From: Streptomyces sp. NA02950
Lineage (GTDB): Bacteria; Actinomycetota; Actinomycetes; Streptomycetales; Streptomycetaceae
Length of the DNA: 64,000 nt
Reading direction: 5' to 3'
Assembly (NCBI RefSeq): GCF_013364155.1
Contig: NZ_CP054916.1
Coordinates: forward strand, 7,780,001-7,844,000
Shown here: piece after piece, positions 44,330 to 52,980 of the stretch
Layout of the letters: the number at the start of each line of letters is the position of its first letter
Numbering within the stretch: position 1 is the first letter of the stretch
Translations under genes and position numbers: made by a program
The notes under the pieces: model-generated
Seen by the model: the letters and a program-made list of their open reading frames with translations, nothing else
Told to the model about the DNA's origin: nothing
Database searches by the model: none

Positions 44330-44929
44330 TCACCGGGCGAGCCCCGGCGCCACATCCTGGAAGATCTCCCACAACCCGTCCGGCACCGGTCGCTCAACTC
44401 CCCCCATGCGCGGACATTGAGCCACGGCCGATCACGACACCGTCCACGGACACCTCTCCAGCAGCGCCGACCGCACGGGTGCCGTTGAATTGCCCCCTTT
44501 CGACGGCTGTTTGCCGAAGCCCGTGTGGCCCACCGCCGTGGGTTACCCCCGCAGCCGCGGATCGCAGGCCGGGCGGTCCAGCGCCGTCCGGCTCATCGGA
44601 TCCTGGCCGCCCGCTGCGAAATGACACGCGCCTCCGGGACTCGCCCCGAAGGAACTCGCGCGGGCCGTCACGTGGCGGCGCGCTTCCCCGGGAGCCGTGG
44701 CCGACGTGTGCGCGCAACCCGCGGAGGAGACACGAGGGAAGACGTACCGCACTCCTACCTGAGTAGCAGTGCACCCTCCCACCAAAGGCCCTCTTGCGAC
44801 GGCGGTACGGATCGACCCTGCCGCGGGCGCTTGCACACACGACCCGCCACGCATGGGATGAGACCCGAAAGCGGCGGACGGCGGCAGCCTCCGTCGGTCA
44901 CCGCCCGCGTCTGACGGGAGTCGCTCTCC
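44330..44929. other. 600-base stretch without a recognised gene
   Basis: Several short open frames exist on both strands but none has a recognisable motif, a convincing ribosome-binding site or similarity to neighbours. The stretch contains the promoter region of the exporter that starts at GTG 44930 (GGGAG about 10 nt upstream). No RNA gene or strong hairpin was seen. Confidence 0.4.
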
Positions 44930-46426
44930 GTGTCCACACAGATTGGCCCTGATCAGCCGAAACCGGAGCCTGCGCGGTCACTCCCGGAGTCGGCGGTGGT
45001 CGTCACACCGCAGAAGCTGGGCCTGTCGCTGGTGGTCCTCTCGGTGGCCGCGTTCGTCGCCGGACTCGACCTGTTCATCGTCAACGTGGCCTTCGACGCC
45101 ATCAGCCAGGACTTCGACGGCGCCACGCTGTCGGATCTCTCCTGGGTGCTCAATGGCTACGCGATCGTCTTTGCCGCACTCCTGGTGCCCCTCGGCCGGT
45201 TGTCCGATCGCCTCGGGCGCAAGCGCGTATTCCTGCTCGGCCTGGCGCTCTTCACCGCCGCCTCCGCCGCCTGCGCCACCGCGACCGGCCTGTGGGCACT
45301 GGTCGCTTTCCGGGTGCTCCAGGCCGTGGGGGCGGCGGCGTTGACCCCGGCAAGTCTCGGCCTGCTGCTCTCGGTCTTCCCGCCGGAGAGGCGACAGGGC
45401 GCGGTGCGGGTGTGGTCCGCCAGCGCCGCGCTGGCCGCCGCGGCGGGCCCCGTCTTCGGGGGGCTGCTGGTCAGCGCGTCATGGCGGTGGGTGTTCCTGG
45501 TCAACATCCCGGTCGGAGTGCTGGCCCTGCTGGTGGCCGTCCGGATCCTGCCCGAGTCGCGGGAGGAGCGGGCACGCCGACTGCCGGACCTGATCGGGAC
45601 CGGTCTGCTGACGGCCTCCATCGGGCTGCTGGCGCTCGGCCTCGTGAAGATCAACGAGTGGTCCGCGGCGCGGACGTCCGTCCTGCTGGCCGGCGCGGTC
45701 GCCGGGATCGCGGTGTTCTGGTTCCGTTCGCAGCGCCACCCCTCTCCGGTGGTCGAACCGGCACTTCTGCGCGTACGGGCGTTCGCCTGGTCGAATCTCG
45801 CCGCGCTCGCCTTCACCGCGGCGTTCGCGGCGAACCTGCTGACCGCGATTCTGTGGATGCAGCAGGTGTGGCACTACTCCCCGCTGCGGACCGGTCTCGG
45901 CATCGCCCCGGGGCCCCTCATGGTTCCGCTCGCGGCGATCGTCGCCGGAAAGCTGGTGACGCGCTTCACACCGGGTGCGGTCACCGCGCTCGGCTGCCTG
46001 ATCTGCACCATCGGGGTGGTGATGCTGACGCTCAGCATCGGCCGGACCCCGCACTACGCCACCGAGCTGCTCCCCGGCTGGTTGATCGGCGGTGCCGGGG
46101 TCGGCTTCGCACTTCCGACGATTCTGGCGTCGGCCACGTCGGACCTGCCGGAGTCCCGGTTCTCCACCGGCAGCGCCGTGGTCAACATGAGCCGACAGAT
46201 CGGCAGCGTGCTGGGGATCAGCGTGCTGGTCGCGATCCTCGGCACTCCGCTCACCTACGACGAGACGCATCGAGCCTTCGTCCACGCCTGGATCGCGATC
46301 GACGTGCTCATGCTGCTCGGTGCCGTGACGGCCCTGGGAATGACACCGCGGCCCGCCGCACAGCGGACTTCCGGCGGGCCCGCCGAAGAGCTCGAAGACC
46401 ACTTATTGCGAAGGGAAACCTCATGA
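44930..46426 (+). CDS. MFS transporter, DHA2 (14-helix) family
   Basis: Exporter of 498 residues in the inner membrane. After a 28-residue hydrophilic N-terminus come SLVVLSVAAFVAGLDLFIVN (helix 1 with the DHA2 Asp), LNGYAIVFAALLVPLGRLSDRLGRKRVFLLG (motif A) and AASWRWVF-like LVSASWRWVFLVNIPVGVLA, as in EmrB/QacA drug:H+ antiporters. Start is GTG. It overlaps the following di-iron enzyme by ATGA (46423-46426), so it belongs to the lipid pathway and probably exports its product or confers self-resistance. Confidence 0.88.
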   Translation: MSTQIGPDQPKPEPARSLPESAVVVTPQKLGLSLVVLSVAAFVAGLDLFIVNVAFDAISQDFDGATLSDLSWVLNGYAIVFAALLVPLGRLSDRLGRKRVFLLGLALFTAASAACATATGLWALVAFRVLQAVGAAALTPASLGLLLSVFPPERRQGAVRVWSASAALAAAAGPVFGGLLVSASWRWVFLVNIPVGVLALLVAVRILPESREERARRLPDLIGTGLLTASIGLLALGLVKINEWSAARTSVLLAGAVAGIAVFWFRSQRHPSPVVEPALLRVRAFAWSNLAALAFTAAFAANLLTAILWMQQVWHYSPLRTGLGIAPGPLMVPLAAIVAGKLVTRFTPGAVTALGCLICTIGVVMLTLSIGRTPHYATELLPGWLIGGAGVGFALPTILASATSDLPESRFSTGSAVVNMSRQIGSVLGISVLVAILGTPLTYDETHRAFVHAWIAIDVLMLLGAVTALGMTPRPAAQRTSGGPAEELEDHLLRRETS

Positions 46427-47616
46427 GCGGTAAACGCGTTGTCTTTGTCGACTGTCTGCCGGGAGTCACTCTCGATGAGCAGCTGTCCCTGGCTCGCTTC
46501 GGAGAGATCGGCCTCGACCGGTCCCGGCCGGACACCTTCGAACGCTATCTGCACGAACTCGAGCCGGGCACTGAGCTGGCCGCCGCCTACATAGGGGGCA
46601 GCGGAACCTCGATACCCACAGCGGTACGAAAGCTGCGCGGTATGGCGCAGTTCACCAAGACCCGGGTGTACGTCGTCGGCGACGCCGCGGGCGGGCCCGT
46701 TCCCGGCTGGGCCGAGGCGCTGGACGTGGAGGACATCCTGGCCCCGGCAGCCTTCGACGGCTTCGGCTTCACCGACACGCTCGAGATAGGTCTGCGGGCC
46801 TACCACTCGCTGATCCTCGACCCGCTCTACACCGACTTCTATCTCGACATGACCTGGAACAAGATCTTCGACTGGTTCGAGACCACCCGCTGGGACTGGC
46901 GCGAGCTCGACCTCGATCGTCTCAACCCCGAGCTGATGAGCCCGGAGGAGGTCGACTTCCTCACCGAGGCCGCCATCATCGAGTTCGGCACGCTGCCCGG
47001 CGCACACAACTTCCTGCGCGAGTGGGAGGGGGAGACCAGCTTCTCCTCCTGGGCGCTGAGCTGGGGTGCGGAAGAGGCCCGGCATTCGCTGGTACAGGCC
47101 CGCTGCCTGGACAAGATGGGCATCAAGGTCCGTTCCAAGCACGCGCTGTACAAGCGCGAGCCGTACCCGATCGGCGACACCCGGGCCGGCACCCTCACGA
47201 TGAACATCATCTCCGAGGCCCGCGCCGCGGAGCTGTACCGGTGCCTCGCGGCCGAGACCAAGGAGCCGGTCGTCCGGGGAATCTGGAAGCTGCTCGGCCG
47301 TGACGAGTCCCGGCACGCCCGCGCGTTCTTCGTCTTCACGCAGGAACTGTGCGACAGCAACCGGGAGAGCCAGATCGCCGCGCTCAAGATGGCGTACGTC
47401 TGGCTGGCCGACCGCAGCGAGGGCCTCAAGCACCCGGCCGGACACTTCTATCCGCACTCCACCTCCGCAAAGGGCATACGCCGGATCGAGATGATCAAGG
47501 ACGATGCCACCGATGCGGCCGACGCCAAGGTCCTGCAGATGGTGCGGCGCCTGGTCGAGGACGACTCGATCGAGTCGGCCAGGGACATCAAGGGCAAGCT
47601 CCGCTCGCTCATATAG
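46423..47616 (+). CDS. Soluble di-iron desaturase-like enzyme with N-terminal extra domain
   Basis: Protein of 397 residues. The region after residue 130 is a ferritin-like bundle of the acyl-ACP desaturase type: Glu187 in TEAAIIEFG, E218-x-x-H221 in GAEEARHSL, Glu265 or Glu270 in SEARAAELY, and E295-x-x-H298 in GRDESRHARAFF. That is the full four-carboxylate, two-histidine di-iron set. The first 125 residues (KRVVFVDCLPGVTLDEQLSL, TRVYVVGDAAGGPVPGW) form a separate alpha/beta-looking domain not typical of plant-type desaturases. With an ACP and acyl-AMP ligase downstream, the likely substrate is an acyl-ACP, to be desaturated or hydroxylated. Translation is coupled to the exporter. Confidence 0.82.
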   Translation: MSGKRVVFVDCLPGVTLDEQLSLARFGEIGLDRSRPDTFERYLHELEPGTELAAAYIGGSGTSIPTAVRKLRGMAQFTKTRVYVVGDAAGGPVPGWAEALDVEDILAPAAFDGFGFTDTLEIGLRAYHSLILDPLYTDFYLDMTWNKIFDWFETTRWDWRELDLDRLNPELMSPEEVDFLTEAAIIEFGTLPGAHNFLREWEGETSFSSWALSWGAEEARHSLVQARCLDKMGIKVRSKHALYKREPYPIGDTRAGTLTMNIISEARAAELYRCLAAETKEPVVRGIWKLLGRDESRHARAFFVFTQELCDSNRESQIAALKMAYVWLADRSEGLKHPAGHFYPHSTSAKGIRRIEMIKDDATDAADAKVLQMVRRLVEDDSIESARDIKGKLRSLI

Positions 47617-47786
47617 CACCCGGTTATGTGGTCTGTGCTGTTCCATGATGTTTTCGACCAGAAGACGTGTGCAATTTCCGCCGTCGCACGCCTCCTGACG
47701 TCGCGCCAACAGGCTCACGAGACATCAGCAGCCTCCCAGTCGACACCGCCGCGCCGCGAAAGCGCCTGACTTGAGGAGCGAGAGGT

Positions 47787-48293
47787 TTGCCGGAGTCAGC
47801 CTCTATCGATTCTGAGAGCGACAACCCATCCAATTGCTTCGGCTGCGCCCAGCACAATCCCATCGGTCTGCGCCTGGTCTTCGAGAAGAACGGAAACGGA
47901 TTCGCCACGCGGCTCACTCTCGGTGTCGACTACGAGTCGTTTCCGGGGGTCATCCACGGCGGAATCGTCGCCACGATTCTGGATGAGACCCTCGCTCAGG
48001 CCGTGTACCGGGCCGGGTTGGTCTCGGCGTTCACCGCCGGTCTGCGCATCCGTTACGGAAGGCCTATGGAGACCGGGGTCGAATACACCGCACACGCCGA
48101 GATCACCAAACGGGACGAGCACTCGGTGCGAGCGTCCGGCCAGATCCTGCACGGTCGTGATCTCGTGGCGGCAGCGGACGGCACCTTCCATCTGCTCACC
48201 GACAAGGTGCTGGTCGAGCACGGCCGACACCTGCCGAACAGACTCGTCACGGCACTTCGCATCGCCAACGGAACCGCTGCACAGGGGGAATGA
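47787..48293 (+). CDS. Hotdog-fold thioesterase (PaaI-like)
   Basis: Protein of 168 residues. NCFGCAQHNPIGLRLVFE is the start of a common hotdog thioesterase subgroup, and SFPGVIHGGIVATILDETLA has the conserved HGG and catalytic Asp/Glu helix. It may release the acyl chain from the ACP or act as a lyase/Michael-addition enzyme as some hotdog proteins in isonitrile lipid pathways do. Start is TTG 47787 with GGAG about 10 nt upstream. The 170-nt gap before it, relatively AT-rich at its left side, may hold a second promoter. Confidence 0.8.
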   Translation: MPESASIDSESDNPSNCFGCAQHNPIGLRLVFEKNGNGFATRLTLGVDYESFPGVIHGGIVATILDETLAQAVYRAGLVSAFTAGLRIRYGRPMETGVEYTAHAEITKRDEHSVRASGQILHGRDLVAAADGTFHLLTDKVLVEHGRHLPNRLVTALRIANGTAAQGE

Positions 48294-48299
48294 ACAACC

Positions 48300-48548
48300 A
48301 TGGACACCAGCAAACAGATCCTTGGCATCATCGCCGAGGAACTCCAGGTCAGTGCTGATGAGCTGGCGCCCGATCAGTACTTTCGCGCCCTGCCCAACGT
48401 CGATTCGATGCGCGTACTCCAGATCATCCTGAAAACCGAGAAGGCCTTCGACATCGAGATCGAGGACGACGTCACGTTCCGGATCCAGACCATCGGTGAA
48501 TTCCAGACCCTGGTCGAGGACCTCCGTCGGCAGCGAGCCGCGGCGTGA
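48300..48548 (+). CDS. Acyl carrier protein
   Basis: Stand-alone ACP of 82 residues. Ser36 in LPNVDSMRVLQII is the phosphopantetheine attachment site (DSM in place of DSL). The flanking acidic helices (FDIEIEDDVTFRIQT) are typical. It starts 6 nt after the thioesterase stop and its own stop overlaps the ATG of the acyl-AMP ligase (48545-48548). It should carry the acyl chain loaded by that ligase and present it to the di-iron enzyme. Confidence 0.9.
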   Translation: MDTSKQILGIIAEELQVSADELAPDQYFRALPNVDSMRVLQIILKTEKAFDIEIEDDVTFRIQTIGEFQTLVEDLRRQRAAA

Positions 48549-50221
48549 ATCTGGTCCAGGCGCTCGCCGAGGTGGCGAACCGCGGAACAGGCCACGGCCT
48601 GCGCCTGTTCCGCGGCGATGAGGAGGCCGAACGCGTCACCTACGGCGAACTGTATGCCGATGCCGGAAGGCTGGCGTGCGGCCTCCTGGAGCGCGGGGTC
48701 CGGCAGGGCGAGCGGGTGGCCATTGCGCTGCCCACCTCGATCGACTTCGCCAGAGCGTTCTTCGGTGTGCTGGCGGCCGGTGCGGTGCCGGTGCCACTGC
48801 CACCGCCGGTCCGCTTCGCCTCGCTGGACATCCACCTCAGCCGGATCGCCCTGGCGATGCGTCAGTCGAAGGTGCGCGTGGTGCTGTCCGACAGCACCCT
48901 GGGACGCTTGATGGGGCCGGTGCTCGGCGGTGCCGACGGCGAGTTCGAGGTCCTCGACACCGCGCTGGTGCGGGCCGCCGGCACGGAGTACGCCGACGTG
49001 CCGGACGAAGCTCCCGGACTCGTCCAGTACACCTCGGGCACCAGCCAGGAACCGAAAGGCGTGGTACTGAGCCATGCCAATCTGCTCGCGAACGTCGCGG
49101 CGATCACCAAGGGGCTCGACGTCACCGACGCGGAGGTGTGCTGCAACTGGCTGCCGCTCTTCCATGACATGGGGCTGATCGGCACCCTGCTCACCCCGGT
49201 GTTCAACGGCGCCGAGGCCCTCCTGCTCCCGCCGGAGGACTTCCTCAGGGATCCCGGCCGCTGGCTGCGCATCATCAGCGGATACCACGGGACCGCCACG
49301 ACAGCACCCAACTCCGGCTATCTGCACGCGCTGCGCAAGGTCCCCGCCGACAAGGTGCATGGACTCGACCTGTCCCGCTGGCGGGTCGCGCTCAATGGCG
49401 CGGAGGCCATCGACCCGGGCATGATGCGCCGGTTCTCCGAGCACTTCGCCCCGGCCGGCTTCCACGGCTCGGCCTTCCTTCCGGTGTACGGCCTGGCCGA
49501 AGGCAGCCTCGCGGTGACCTTCGCACCACTGGGACGCCGCTCGGCCAAGACCATCTGGGTACGGCGGGAGCCGCTCGCGGACGGCGTGGTGGAGCCGGTG
49601 TCCCCGGAAGCCGGCGACACCGCATCCGCCCGGGAACTCGTCTCGGTCGGCGTCCCGGTGGCGAACACCGAGGTCCGGCTGGTCGATGACGACGGAGCCG
49701 TACTCTCCGGCGAGGCCCGCGTGGGCGAGATCCAGATCCGCGGTGACTCGGTGATGCGCGCCTACGAGGCCGACGAGGCGGCCACCCGGGCCACCGTCCA
49801 CGCGGGAGGCTGGGTGTCCACCGGCGATGTGGCGCTCCGGCGTGACGGCGAGCTCTTCATCGTGGGCCGCACAAAAGAAATGATCATCATATTCGGCCAG
49901 AATTACCACGCCAGCGATATCGAGTCGGTGGCCGGCCGGGTACCGGGTGTGGCGAACAACGCGGTCCTGGCGATGGCGGTGGCAACAGCCGACGGTGAAG
50001 GGCTGGCGCTGGTCGCGGAGACCAAGGAGGCCGATCCGGCGGTGCGGGCCCAACTCGTCGGGCAGCTCAGGCATGCCGTTTCCGATGCCATCGGAATCTC
50101 TCCGCACGACGTCATTCTGGTCAGAAGAGGTACCTTGCCGCGCACCTCGAGCGGAAAACTGCAACGGTACGGTACGGAAGCCCTGGTGACGGCTGAGGAC
50201 GGGGACGGGGCCAGTAGATGA
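48545..50221 (+). CDS. Fatty acyl-AMP ligase (FAAL)
   Basis: ANL-superfamily adenylating enzyme of 558 residues. Core motifs are VQYTSGTSQEPKGVVLSHAN (P-loop, residues about 160-179), NWLPLFHDMGLIG (about 201-213), VYGLAEGSLAVTF (about 314-326) and the C-terminal GRTKEMIIIFGQNYHASDIE and LPRTSSGKLQR with the catalytic Lys. HDMGLIG and YGLAEGSL are hallmarks of FAALs, which pass acyl-adenylates to an ACP rather than CoA. The stop overlaps the region of the next gene's possible upstream ATG. It loads a free fatty acid on the adjacent ACP. Confidence 0.9.
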   Translation: MNLVQALAEVANRGTGHGLRLFRGDEEAERVTYGELYADAGRLACGLLERGVRQGERVAIALPTSIDFARAFFGVLAAGAVPVPLPPPVRFASLDIHLSRIALAMRQSKVRVVLSDSTLGRLMGPVLGGADGEFEVLDTALVRAAGTEYADVPDEAPGLVQYTSGTSQEPKGVVLSHANLLANVAAITKGLDVTDAEVCCNWLPLFHDMGLIGTLLTPVFNGAEALLLPPEDFLRDPGRWLRIISGYHGTATTAPNSGYLHALRKVPADKVHGLDLSRWRVALNGAEAIDPGMMRRFSEHFAPAGFHGSAFLPVYGLAEGSLAVTFAPLGRRSAKTIWVRREPLADGVVEPVSPEAGDTASARELVSVGVPVANTEVRLVDDDGAVLSGEARVGEIQIRGDSVMRAYEADEAATRATVHAGGWVSTGDVALRRDGELFIVGRTKEMIIIFGQNYHASDIESVAGRVPGVANNAVLAMAVATADGEGLALVAETKEADPAVRAQLVGQLRHAVSDAIGISPHDVILVRRGTLPRTSSGKLQRYGTEALVTAEDGDGASR

Positions 50222-50247
50222 CCTTGGCACAGACCGGAGGTAACACG

Positions 50248-50775
50248 ATGACCGATGCCCCCAGGACACCGGAGGAGCTCACCGCGACCGAGCGCGAGGA
50301 ACTTCTGCGCCGCTCGTGGATGGCCACCGACGGCCTCTGGTACTACCAGACCGCGACCAAGAGCGGCATCGATGGTGCCAACGAGGCCAACATCCAAGTG
50401 GTGCGCGAGTTCGGGCGTCAGGAGATGGTCCGCCTGATGCGCGGTCTGGGCATCGAGAAGGTCGAAACCCTCGAGCAGTACCGGCGCCTGTTCCAGGCGG
50501 CGGTGGATCTCTACCTCGGCTCGCTGTTCGCGGCGGAGGAGTCGTTCGAGGACCGCACCCAGCATCTGAAGGTATCCACGTGCTTCGCCTACAAAGGAGT
50601 CAAACGCGCCGGCATCGAGAAGGACTATCACTGCGGTCCGGGGGAGCGCCTGACGGGCTGGCTTCAGGCGATGGACCTGCCGGCCGAGATCGATCCCGGT
50701 GTGGGCCTGTGCCAGATGGCCCACACGGGTTCCTGCGGCTACCGGCTCACAGTCGACCTGCCGCGCGAATCCTGA
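50248..50775 (+). CDS. Small Cys-containing protein, possibly DUF6125/ATC-hydrolase-like
   Basis: Protein of 175 residues. It has a helical N-terminal part with SWMATDGLWYYQTATKSG and NIQVVREFGRQEMVRLMRGL, and a C-terminal part with KVSTCFAYKGVKRAGIEK, DYHCGPGERLTGWLQAM and GLCQMAHTGSCGYRLTVD, giving four cysteines. The pattern recalls DUF6125 and L-2-amino-thiazoline-4-carboxylate hydrolase-like proteins; the assignment is from memory and tentative. ATG 50248 is chosen because GGAGGT is 7 nt upstream; an earlier ATG (50218) overlaps the ligase stop. As the last gene of the lipid operon it may act on the finished acyl group or an amine partner. Confidence 0.65.
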   Translation: MTDAPRTPEELTATEREELLRRSWMATDGLWYYQTATKSGIDGANEANIQVVREFGRQEMVRLMRGLGIEKVETLEQYRRLFQAAVDLYLGSLFAAEESFEDRTQHLKVSTCFAYKGVKRAGIEKDYHCGPGERLTGWLQAMDLPAEIDPGVGLCQMAHTGSCGYRLTVDLPRES

Positions 50776-50810
50776 GGACCCGCTCGGCACCTTCACGGCC
50801 GACCACGGAG

Positions 50811-51464
50811 CTATGGATAGGGCTCCAGGATCCCCGCCTCCTGGGCCCGGCGGATCGCATCCACCCGGGACGTGGCTCCGAGCTTCCGGTAGATGTTCGT
50901 CAGATGCCGTTTGACGGTCGTCTCGGCCAGGAACAGAGCTGCCGCGGTCTCCGCGTTGCTGTGTGCCTGGGCGACATGCCGCAGCACCTCGACCTCCCGG
51001 GCGGACAGGAGCGGCGCCCTGGAGCCGGGCCGGTCGAGTGCCTTGAGCATGTCCCGGGAAATGGAGAGATGGATCCGGTCCGGGGCGGCGATCACCGAAC
51101 GGATCGCGATGAGCAACTCCCGGGTGGATACGGACTTCAGGAGGTAGGCGGCAGCACCATCATCGATCAGTTGCCTGAGCAGTACGGGGTCGTCGTGCAT
51201 CGTCAGCACGATGCAGTGCGTCTGAGGGCAGTGTCGGTGGATCTCCCGAATGGTGTCGCGGATCCCCGGCCCCGGCATCTGCACGTCGAGCAGCGCGATG
51301 CCGGGACGATGCCGCCGGGCGAGCGTGACGGCGTCGATTCCGCTCTCGCCCTGGGCAACGACATGGAGCCAGTCCTCTTGCGCGAGGAGATCGGCCAGCA
51401 GCTCCCGGAAGAGCGTGTGATCATCCACCACGATCAGCTCTGTCATGACGTGGCTGTCAGCCAT
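50811..51464 (-). CDS. NarL/LuxR-type response regulator
   Basis: Two-domain regulator of 217 residues. The receiver has LIVVDDHTLF (acidic pocket), Asp60 as phosphoacceptor in IALLDVQMPGPG, and Lys in AAYLLKSVSTRELL. The LuxR-type helix-turn-helix is at about 150-210 (LLSAREVEVLRHVAQAHSNA, ETTVKRHLTNIYRKLGATSR). It follows the kinase stop by 3 nt. A second ATG at 51446 is possible. It converges on the lipid operon and may regulate it. Confidence 0.9.
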   Translation of the reverse strand: MADSHVMTELIVVDDHTLFRELLADLLAQEDWLHVVAQGESGIDAVTLARRHRPGIALLDVQMPGPGIRDTIREIHRHCPQTHCIVLTMHDDPVLLRQLIDDGAAAYLLKSVSTRELLIAIRSVIAAPDRIHLSISRDMLKALDRPGSRAPLLSAREVEVLRHVAQAHSNAETAAALFLAETTVKRHLTNIYRKLGATSRVDAIRRAQEAGILEPYP

Positions 51465-51467
51465 CGG

Positions 51468-52556
51468 TCACGAGGTGACCAGGGGGATGGACACACGGAC
51501 CGTCGTGCCGCTCCCCACCGAGCTGCGGATGGTGCAGATGCCTCCGAGCAGTTCGGTCCGCTCGTGGATCGAAGTGATCCCGTCGTGCCGCGCTTTCCAG
51601 ACTGTGTCCATGTCGAACCCCGTTCCATTGTCGGAAACCGAGGCATGGACGGCCGACTCCGATACATGCAGCCTGATCCGTATCCGCTTCGGCGCGGAGT
51701 GCCGCAGCGCGTTCTTGACCGCCTCGCGCAGCATGTAGTACAGCTCCTCCGCCACCGGCTCGGGTACCGCGAGGATGTCCCCCGTCACCGTGAGACTGAC
51801 CTCCACGCCATCCGGAGCGGCGGACTCCAGAAACTGGCCGAGGGAACGCTCCAGGTCCGAGTAGGAGACCGAATCCCGCAGTTCCCCCGAGAGCTCGCTG
51901 ATGGCGTGAAGAGCCTCGCGGAGCGTGTGCTCCACCGATCGCAACTTCGTCCGGGTGAGCCCGGGATCGCGGTCGAGCTCATCCTCGCACTGCTCCAGAC
52001 CGAGCAGCGCCACCAGGACGTCATGAGAGACCCGGTCGTGCAGATCCCGTGCGAGCCGGCGGCGTTCGTCGAGATGAGAACTGTGGATCTTCTCGCGCAG
52101 GAACTTGATGTACCCGACGCAGCCGAGCGCGATCTGAGTCATCACCGCGTCGTGAAGGGTCAGCGCGAGATCGAGCACCGCCTCGGGGGCGGGCGCTTCC
52201 GGGAGGGCCTCGCGCACCAGCACCGGCAGTGTCAGCTCGTAGAACAGACCGGCGGCGCGTACGGTCTCGGTCGGATGGATCTCGAGCGAGGCCCGCTTCG
52301 AGCTGAAGTCGGCCGCGCTGCGCAGTGTTTCCTCGCTCGGTTCGATGCGCTGCCGGAGACCGGACCGGGCACCGCGGCCGAGGTCGTGCAACAGCAGCTC
52401 AACCTGCCTGGCCAGCAGCGCGCTCAACGTCGCCTCGCTGACCAGGGGACTGTCGGCCGATATCAGCCGCTCGAAGAATTGATCAGTGATTCTCGCCCGC
52501 ACTTCTTGAGATAAGTCGGACGCTCCCATACGCCAATCCGCTGCGCTGGACACCAT
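51468..52556 (-). CDS. Cytoplasmic NarL-type sensor histidine kinase
   Basis: Kinase of 362 residues without any transmembrane helix. The N-terminal 150 residues are all-helical and of unknown sensor type. HisKA_3 begins DERRRLARDLHDRVSHDVLV with His near residue 173. The ATPase domain has EAVKNALRHSAPKRIR (N box) and VSDNGTGFDMD (G1 box), then GSGTTVRVSIPL. ATG 52556 is preferred because GGGGGAG lies 5 nt upstream; GTG 52562 is in frame just before. It forms an operon with the response regulator and must sense an intracellular cue. Confidence 0.87.
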   Translation of the reverse strand: MVSSAADWRMGASDLSQEVRARITDQFFERLISADSPLVSEATLSALLARQVELLLHDLGRGARSGLRQRIEPSEETLRSAADFSSKRASLEIHPTETVRAAGLFYELTLPVLVREALPEAPAPEAVLDLALTLHDAVMTQIALGCVGYIKFLREKIHSSHLDERRRLARDLHDRVSHDVLVALLGLEQCEDELDRDPGLTRTKLRSVEHTLREALHAISELSGELRDSVSYSDLERSLGQFLESAAPDGVEVSLTVTGDILAVPEPVAEELYYMLREAVKNALRHSAPKRIRIRLHVSESAVHASVSDNGTGFDMDTVWKARHDGITSIHERTELLGGICTIRSSVGSGTTVRVSIPLVTS

Positions 52557-52980
52557 AGCCACTCCCCCGCTTCGTCGCCTAGCAGCGCATTCGCCATGCT
52601 ATGTGCGGCCCAGTCTAGCGCCGCCGGGTTTGCGTCTGACAGTGTTCGCGCCTGTCCGGCGGATCATGAGCGGTGTCGCGGCCGGATCGCTGCGACGGTG
52701 ACGGTGGCGTGGGAGTCCCCGTCCCGGAGGGCGGCTGTCGAGCGTAGCGGTCCCAAGGCCCCCGCAGGCTGCCCCTCTCCGCATGGGACCCCGACCCGGG
52801 GGAGGGGGCGACACGGTTGCACTCCGCCGGGAGCCGTCCTTGAGGTCCGCGAAGACGTCTGGGGACGTGATATCAGGAAACCGTCCCGGCTGCCCGGGGA
52901 TTCACCCACCTTAAAGGTGTTGTTCTCGCACCCATGAACATGAAGGAGGAACTGGGGATATTGTTCCCGCGGCAAGTGCG
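52557..52980. other. 424-base stretch without a recognised gene
   Basis: Holds the promoter region of the kinase gene (right of 52560) and the 3' side of the membrane protein ending at 52981. A short palindrome-like CACCTTAAAGGTG lies near 52908-52920. Open frames here have no motif or credible start. No RNA gene was recognised. Confidence 0.4.

Noticed and set aside
44930..50775. Isonitrile lipopeptide cluster
   Set aside because: FAAL, ACP and hotdog enzyme are shared with that type, but the non-haem iron isonitrile synthase and the NRPS are absent.
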